From Sinosporangium siamense (GTDB taxonomy: Bacteria; Actinomycetota; Actinomycetes; Streptosporangiales; Streptosporangiaceae): a stretch of 64,000 bases of DNA. Shown one piece after another: positions 59,822-64,000 of this stretch; position 1 is the first letter of the stretch; every line of letters starts with the position of its first letter. The notes beneath the pieces are model-generated. The model ran no database searches. It was not told the origin of the DNA and saw nothing but the letters and a program-made list of their open reading frames with translations. The position numbers and the translations under genes are program-made. Location of the stretch: the NCBI RefSeq assembly GCF_016863435.1, contig NZ_BOOW01000022.1, forward strand, positions 62,001 through 126,000, given 5' to 3'.

Positions 59822-60448
59822 ATGAATGATCCCGGCGGCCGCACACGGCGGCGTGGCGAGGAGTTGGAGAGCGCGATCTACGCCGCGGTGCTGGAGGAAG
59901 TGGCGCAGGTCGGCGTCGGACGGCTGACCATGGACGGCATCGGCAAACGGGCTTCTGCGGCCCGGACCACGCTGTATCGTCGCTGGTCAGAGCCGATCGA
60001 AGTGCTCCTCGACGCGCTTTACCACCAGCACCCGGTCGAGCAGCCGACCGTCGTCGCCGACGATCTCCGGGGCGATCTGATCCGGGCCCTTCAGCTCATG
60101 ATCACGTGGGTGCTCAGCCCGGGAGGCCGGGCGGTGGGCGCGATCCTCAGCGACCCTCAACGCACACCGAAAGTGATGCAGGCCCTTTTCGACAACGTCT
60201 TCGACAAGCGTGGAGGCACTTTCACCAGCACCGTGCTGCGGCACTACGCCGAGCGCGGCCATTTCTCCGCCGACCTACTCACCCCGGTCGTGGTCGAGAT
60301 CGGCGAGGCCTTGGTCACCAAGCGATTGCTCGACACCGGTTCCCCCCCCGACCAGGCCGGTTTGGAGGCGATCGTCGATCAGGCGATCCTGCCCGCGATC
60401 GGTTTGGGTGTGGGCAGCGGCGATCGAGATGCGCGGAAAACCACGTGA
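59822..60448 (+). CDS. TetR family regulator
   Basis: This 208-residue protein starts MNDPGGRTRRRGEELESAIY. The HTH is LTMDGIGKRASAARTTLYRR (about 37-56) then WSEPIEVLLDALY. The C-terminal domain is of the TetR_C type with VVEIGEALVTKRLLDTGSPP. Operators lie just upstream. It probably represses the DUF418 gene. Confidence 0.88.
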   Translation: MNDPGGRTRRRGEELESAIYAAVLEEVAQVGVGRLTMDGIGKRASAARTTLYRRWSEPIEVLLDALYHQHPVEQPTVVADDLRGDLIRALQLMITWVLSPGGRAVGAILSDPQRTPKVMQALFDNVFDKRGGTFTSTVLRHYAERGHFSADLLTPVVVEIGEALVTKRLLDTGSPPDQAGLEAIVDQAILPAIGLGVGSGDRDARKTT

Positions 60449-60482
60449 GAACGTCGCGACCCCACTGGCATACTCCGGCGAT

Positions 60483-60956
60483 ATGACCGCACAACCTGGC
60501 CCCGGCCCCAGTCTGAGCGTCGGCGGACGCGACGACGAGCTGAATCAGCGACTCGACGACGAACTCACCGCCTTCAACACCGCGGCCACCGCCGGCGCCG
60601 AGCGGGGTGAGTTCTCCGTCAAGGTCACCGATCCCGGCGGGGAACTCGTCGGCGGACTGACCGCGTGGACCTGGGGAAGCCTGTGCCTCGTCGATTTGAT
60701 GTGGGTGAGGGAGGGCAGCCGCCGAGACGGTTGGGGCAGGAGGATTCTGCGGGCGGCCGAGGCTGAGGCCGCGCGGCGCGGTTGCGACCGTGTCGCGGTC
60801 TCGTCCTACTCGTTTCAGGCGCCGGGTTTCTATGAACGGCACGGCTATGTCGTGACCGGGCGCCTGCAAGGCATTCCCGGCGGCCATGAGGATGTCCACC
60901 TGCTCAAGTCGCTGACGGGCACACCGCCGTCCAGCGAGGAGCCGACGCCGGCCTGA
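60483..60956 (+). CDS. GNAT family N-acetyltransferase
   Basis: The 157 residues have SLCLVDLMWVREGSRRDGWG and RRILRAAEAEAARRGCDRVA, the acetyl-CoA loop and helix, and a final SFQAPGFYERHGYVVTGRLQ. The acceptor is unknown. The ATG at 60483 follows the TetR stop by 34 bases. Confidence 0.88.
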   Translation: MTAQPGPGPSLSVGGRDDELNQRLDDELTAFNTAATAGAERGEFSVKVTDPGGELVGGLTAWTWGSLCLVDLMWVREGSRRDGWGRRILRAAEAEAARRGCDRVAVSSYSFQAPGFYERHGYVVTGRLQGIPGGHEDVHLLKSLTGTPPSSEEPTPA

Positions 60957-61161
60957 GCACAGCCGATCCACTCTTTCCATTCCGTACGGCATTAGCCTCG
61001 CGGTCGAGCGACGTCCGGACAGCGGCACCGGCCGGTCGTCCCCGTAGCGCTACCGTCTTGTAGGGGACGGCCGATGACTCGCCTCATGGGGAGACGAATC
61101 GACCGGCTCCGACCACTTTCCGGTAAATGAATTGGCGTGAGAGCGCGTGGTCACGCATGAG

Positions 61162-61803
61162 TCATGTCGCGGGCTGCGCTCCTGCCGTACGCCGGATGGT
61201 GCGGGCACGCCACAAGGGGTAGAAGATTGCGGTGACGATAAAGAACAGCGGTGCGGGGTGCCCGAAGACGAAAGTCGCGAGTAAGTAATCCAGGAGAGGC
61301 ACCAATAGCACGTAGCAGATCACCCAGGCAGGCGCCGCGGGCGGTTTGATGAGTTTCCCCGTCCAAGGGGTGCGTTTCCACGGCTTGGCTATCGACAACC
61401 ACCCTTGGAAGGCGATGGCGGACACCATGAGCAAGGTGCCGACCAGGAGGAATGAGTCCGCGTCACGCGTGCCTTCGGCGAGTTCCTTGAGTCTGGGACC
61501 GAGCAGGAAGATGGCGGCGTAGACCTGGGACATGGAGATGACGAACTTGCTCAGCACCCACCAGTACTGGAAGTAGCCCCAGCGTGTCGTCGCGGACAGC
61601 ATGAGGCCGGTGAAAATCGAGGCGTTGGCGAGGTGAAGCAGCACCTGCGAGTCCAGCAGTTCCGCCATTTCAAAGCCCGTGCGGTCACCGGTGGTCACGC
61701 TGTAAACGCTGAGGGCGAATAGGGCGAGTGCCTGACTCATCCACGCGAAGGAGGTCAGGGCATGAAGCCATACGAGCAGGTTGCGGGCCGTGGGGTTCAT
61801 CAT
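61162..61803 (-). CDS. Integral membrane protein of unknown function
   Basis: The 213 residues begin MMNPTARNLLVWLHALTSFA with about six helices (LALFALSVYSV, LLHLANASIFTGLMLSAT, WWVLSKFVISMSQVYAAIFL, WVICYVLLVPLLDYLLATFV). The pattern resembles DUF2269-like transporters or redox membrane proteins, but the family is not certain. Two adjacent ATGs (61803 and 61800) are available after GGGAG. Confidence 0.7.
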   Translation of the reverse strand: MMNPTARNLLVWLHALTSFAWMSQALALFALSVYSVTTGDRTGFEMAELLDSQVLLHLANASIFTGLMLSATTRWGYFQYWWVLSKFVISMSQVYAAIFLLGPRLKELAEGTRDADSFLLVGTLLMVSAIAFQGWLSIAKPWKRTPWTGKLIKPPAAPAWVICYVLLVPLLDYLLATFVFGHPAPLFFIVTAIFYPLWRARTIRRTAGAQPAT

Positions 61804-61812
61804 CTCCCTATC

Positions 61813-61842
61813 AGTAGACAGTCTATATATAGACAGCCTACT
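61813..61842. promoter_or_regulatory. 30-bp interrupted palindrome in a divergent promoter
   Basis: AGTAG and CTACT flank the perfect core GTCTATATATAGAC (61821-61834), all symmetric about 61827.5 with two mismatched pairs. It lies 10 bases before the membrane protein start at 61803 and is a likely operator, probably for a TetR-type repressor. Confidence 0.6.
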
Positions 61843-61896
61843 TCCCCGTTCCACCGTGAGGTGGCGGCCGCCCGTCCGCGCAGCGACAATACGATC

Positions 61897-62484
61897 GTGA
61901 ACGTGGCAAGGAAAGCTCCCCCGTGGGCGAGATGGCCGCTCTCCATGGCGCTACTCGGATGGTGCTTCTTGGCCATCTCCTACTACTTATGGCTGCCGAT
62001 GTTCAGAGTGATCTGGCTGTTCAATTGGCTTGTCATCGGAGTGCTTTGGATTTGGGCCGTGCTGTGGACCTTCACCGCGGTGATCTCATATCTGTCGCTC
62101 AAGCTTCACGGTCGCGCATGGTGCACGCTGGTCGCGGCGGTCGTCATCGGTGCCACCGTTTGGACGACCGACTGGGAAACCGTCTACATCGACAGCCAAA
62201 TCTCGTGGCACCGCGATGAACTCGCCGCGCTCGTCGCCGCCCACAAGAGGGGTGAGACACTCACCGCGCCCTGGTGGATGGACTATCTATCGATAGACGG
62301 CGAGATACGGCGGCAAGGGGCGATCCTCTATCTTCCGGTGTACGAAGACTGGCGGGCGGAAATCGGCCTGGGCATCGCTCATCTGCCGATGCGGCCGAAC
62401 TCTAAAACGACCGTGCAGACCGCTTCCGGTGATCTCGGACAACCGGTCCGTCATATCGGAGACGGCTGGTGGTGGGTGGAGTAG
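61897..62484 (+). CDS. Hypothetical membrane protein
   Basis: The 195 residues start MNVARKAPPWARWPLSMALL with three N-terminal helices (LLGWCFLAISYYLWLPMF, WLFNWLVIGVLWIWAVLWTF, CTLVAAVVIGATVWTTD). A soluble C-terminal part (about 105-195) has SWHRDELAALVAAHKRGETL and ends GDGWWWVE. The family is not recognised. It starts with a GTG and is divergent from the gene at 61803. Confidence 0.65.
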   Translation: MNVARKAPPWARWPLSMALLGWCFLAISYYLWLPMFRVIWLFNWLVIGVLWIWAVLWTFTAVISYLSLKLHGRAWCTLVAAVVIGATVWTTDWETVYIDSQISWHRDELAALVAAHKRGETLTAPWWMDYLSIDGEIRRQGAILYLPVYEDWRAEIGLGIAHLPMRPNSKTTVQTASGDLGQPVRHIGDGWWWVE

Positions 62485-62541
62485 CCCCGCTCCGTCACCT
62501 GTGCTCATGCCTGAAGTCGACGAGCCGCTGCCGCCCGGAGC

Positions 62542-63339
62542 TCACCGGACGCGGTAGGCGACTCGGAGTTCGGTCAGGTAGCGCTTGGTGACACGGCCGC
62601 CATAGTGGTGGTCGATCAGAGAGCCGATGCACGTCAACATGCCGGTCCGTGCCTCAGGGGCAAGCACTCGGTTGGGGGAGTAGGTCCGCAGCATGTCGAG
62701 GTATTGGGTTGTGGAATACGACAGCTCCCACTCGTAGCGGCGGAAGACCGCCGGCCCGAAACGTGGCGAACGATCGACTTCGTCGCTGTCGACGGGGACG
62801 CAAGCGGGGCTGGGCAGGCGAAGTCCGGGAGGAGTGGACGGGTCGAATTTCTCGTGGCAGTGCTGCACCTCGGTGAAGAAGTCGGTGCTGCCACCGGCGA
62901 TGTGGTGCGTGGAAACCGTCGCCAACGCGCCTCCCATGCGAAGAGCGTCGGCCGACTTCTCCATGCGCACCGCGGGGTCGAGCCAATGGAAGGCGGTCGC
63001 CGACAACACGGCGTCGAAAGGCCGTTCGGGGAGCGGCCATTCCTCAAAGACCGCCGTCACCACCTCGGCGGACGGGAATTCCGCGAGGTTGCGGCGGGCC
63101 AGGTCGGCCATGGCCGCGCCGAGCTCCACAGCGGTGATCCTGCATCCTCGCCGGGCCAGCGGAACTGTGGCCTGCCCGGTGCCGCAGCCGATTTCCAGCA
63201 CCCGGGCTCCCGCCCGCATCCCTGCCAGACGGTCTAGGTCGTGATAGAGCTCCGGTGGATAACCAGGACGCGCCCGATCGTAGAGTTCGGCGTCTTCGGT
63301 GAAGGTCTCGCGCAACCTTTCGCGATCGCCGGGCTCCAT
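62542..63339 (-). CDS. SAM-dependent methyltransferase
   Basis: The 265 residues are a class I methyltransferase: VLEIGCGTGQATVPLARRG (motif I, about 46-64), then ITAVELGAAMADLARRN and FDAVLSATAFHWLDPAVRM (motif IV, about 108-126). Relatives methylate small molecules; the substrate is not inferable. It starts at an ATG. Confidence 0.9.
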   Translation of the reverse strand: MEPGDRERLRETFTEDAELYDRARPGYPPELYHDLDRLAGMRAGARVLEIGCGTGQATVPLARRGCRITAVELGAAMADLARRNLAEFPSAEVVTAVFEEWPLPERPFDAVLSATAFHWLDPAVRMEKSADALRMGGALATVSTHHIAGGSTDFFTEVQHCHEKFDPSTPPGLRLPSPACVPVDSDEVDRSPRFGPAVFRRYEWELSYSTTQYLDMLRTYSPNRVLAPEARTGMLTCIGSLIDHHYGGRVTKRYLTELRVAYRVR

Positions 63340-63386
63340 GGGGAAAGGCTACAACGGCCCCGGGAAGCGTTCGGAGAGGCAGGCGA

Positions 63387-63956
63387 TCAGCGCGGGGGGC
63401 GGAGCCCGGCGAGTGTGACCGCGACCAGCCGGCGAACCGCGGCCTTGGAGGGAAGGCTGCCGGCCGCGGTCAGGGCGTGGAGGCAGAAGGTGGCCAGCTC
63501 GCCGGCGGCGACGTCGTCACGCAGGCTGCCGGTCCGCGCGCCTTCGGCCAGCAGGTCGCAGACGAAATCGTGAAGCTGACGTTGCGCCCTGGCGACGTGA
63601 TCACCTCGGTGCAGAAGCGCGACGAGCTGCGTGTCGTGGTGCTCGTGGTTGATGAAGGCGTAAGCCGTGAGCACGGCTTCCAACCGGGCACTCACGTCGC
63701 CCGAGTGGTCTCTGATCTTGGCGAGATGCTCCAGATGGACGTTGACCTGACGCTCGTGCCAGGCGGCCAGAATGGATTCGACATCGGGGAAGTATTTGTA
63801 AAGCGTGGCGCGCCCGATGCCGGTCTCCTTGGCGATCTGCGTCATCGTGACCGACGCGAGCCCGTGCGCTGCGACCAGTGCCGCCGTGGTGTCAAGGGTC
63901 GCGTTGCGCACCGCGCGACGATGCTCCTCGATCGTGTCGGTCCAAACCTTCGGCAC
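63387..63956 (-). CDS. TetR family regulator (leaderless)
   Basis: This 189-residue protein starts at a GTG (MPKVWTDTIEEHRRAVRNAT). The HTH is VTMTQIAKETGIGRATLYKY (about 37-56) followed by FPDVESILAAW. The GTG at 63956 is preferred because a perfect TATAAT lies so that its first base is the expected transcript start. An ATG at 63974 would sit upstream of the -10 box. It precedes the methyltransferase gene by 47 bases. Confidence 0.85.
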   Translation of the reverse strand: MPKVWTDTIEEHRRAVRNATLDTTAALVAAHGLASVTMTQIAKETGIGRATLYKYFPDVESILAAWHERQVNVHLEHLAKIRDHSGDVSARLEAVLTAYAFINHEHHDTQLVALLHRGDHVARAQRQLHDFVCDLLAEGARTGSLRDDVAAGELATFCLHALTAAGSLPSKAAVRRLVAVTLAGLRPPR

Positions 63957-63962
63957 TAACGC

Positions 63963-63968
63963 ATTATA
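63963..63968 (-). promoter_or_regulatory. TATAAT -10 box of the last TetR gene
   Basis: TATAAT on the minus strand ends 6 bases before the GTG at 63956. This spacing makes that G the +1 base, so the transcript is leaderless. No clear -35 is seen. Confidence 0.6.
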
Positions 63969-64000
63969 TGGCACTGCCTCTCGAAAACAGGTTGAAGTCT

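Overview
The window is a high-GC actinomycete chromosome segment, most likely from the Streptosporangiales (the Nonomuraea, Streptosporangium and Microbispora group). The evidence is the mycothiol genes (an mshA tail and mshD), senX3-regX3, glnR, a Nur-like Fur protein, murT-gatD, sseC-sseA and a SigL/anti-sigma pair. From memory, this order resembles the conserved core of other actinomycete chromosomes. The genus is an inference; no rRNA is present to settle it.

Bases 1-36.5 kb are core genome. The order is: the mshA end, a YbjN protein, gpmA, phoU against senX3-regX3 (phosphate control), a zinc metallopeptidase, a DUF2207 protein, an ankyrin lipoprotein, an asparaginase, dtd, ygfZ, a Ser/Thr kinase with WD40 repeats, a Nur-like regulator, DUF2470, nitrobindin-like and DsrE proteins, gatD-murT (amidation of lipid II), a HerA-like ATPase with a membrane-bound degenerate ATPase, sseC-sseA with a short upstream leader peptide, sigL and its anti-sigma factor, LmeA-like and MoaD-like proteins, glnR, a 5'-nucleotidase, mshD, a Pit phosphate transporter with its DUF47 partner, and dcd. 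Gaps between these genes hold several families of short tandem repeats and strong hairpins.

Bases 36.5-42.1 kb are a patchwork island at a tRNA-Gly(CCC) gene. The 44-bp 3' end of the tRNA recurs, intact or decayed, at five further places. The copies separate small cargo segments: a Tudor-like protein, a glycosyltransferase with a divergent TetR regulator, and two unknown proteins. No integrase remains.

Bases 42.5-64 kb are accessory and variable. They hold an unknown operon of paralogous proteins facing a BTAD regulator, a pair of small membrane proteins that share a repeated Gly-rich IGKAQH motif, VanZ-like, DUF6204 and DUF418 proteins, four TetR regulators with clear palindromic operators, and remnants of an ABC permease. 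The outstanding locus is 54983-57083. Here a uracil-DNA-glycosylase-like domain is fused to an R-S-E ADP-ribosyltransferase, facing a macrodomain protein whose start codon lies one base away. This looks like a DNA-directed ADP-ribosylation toxin/antitoxin or anti-phage pair and is the best candidate for an undescribed system.
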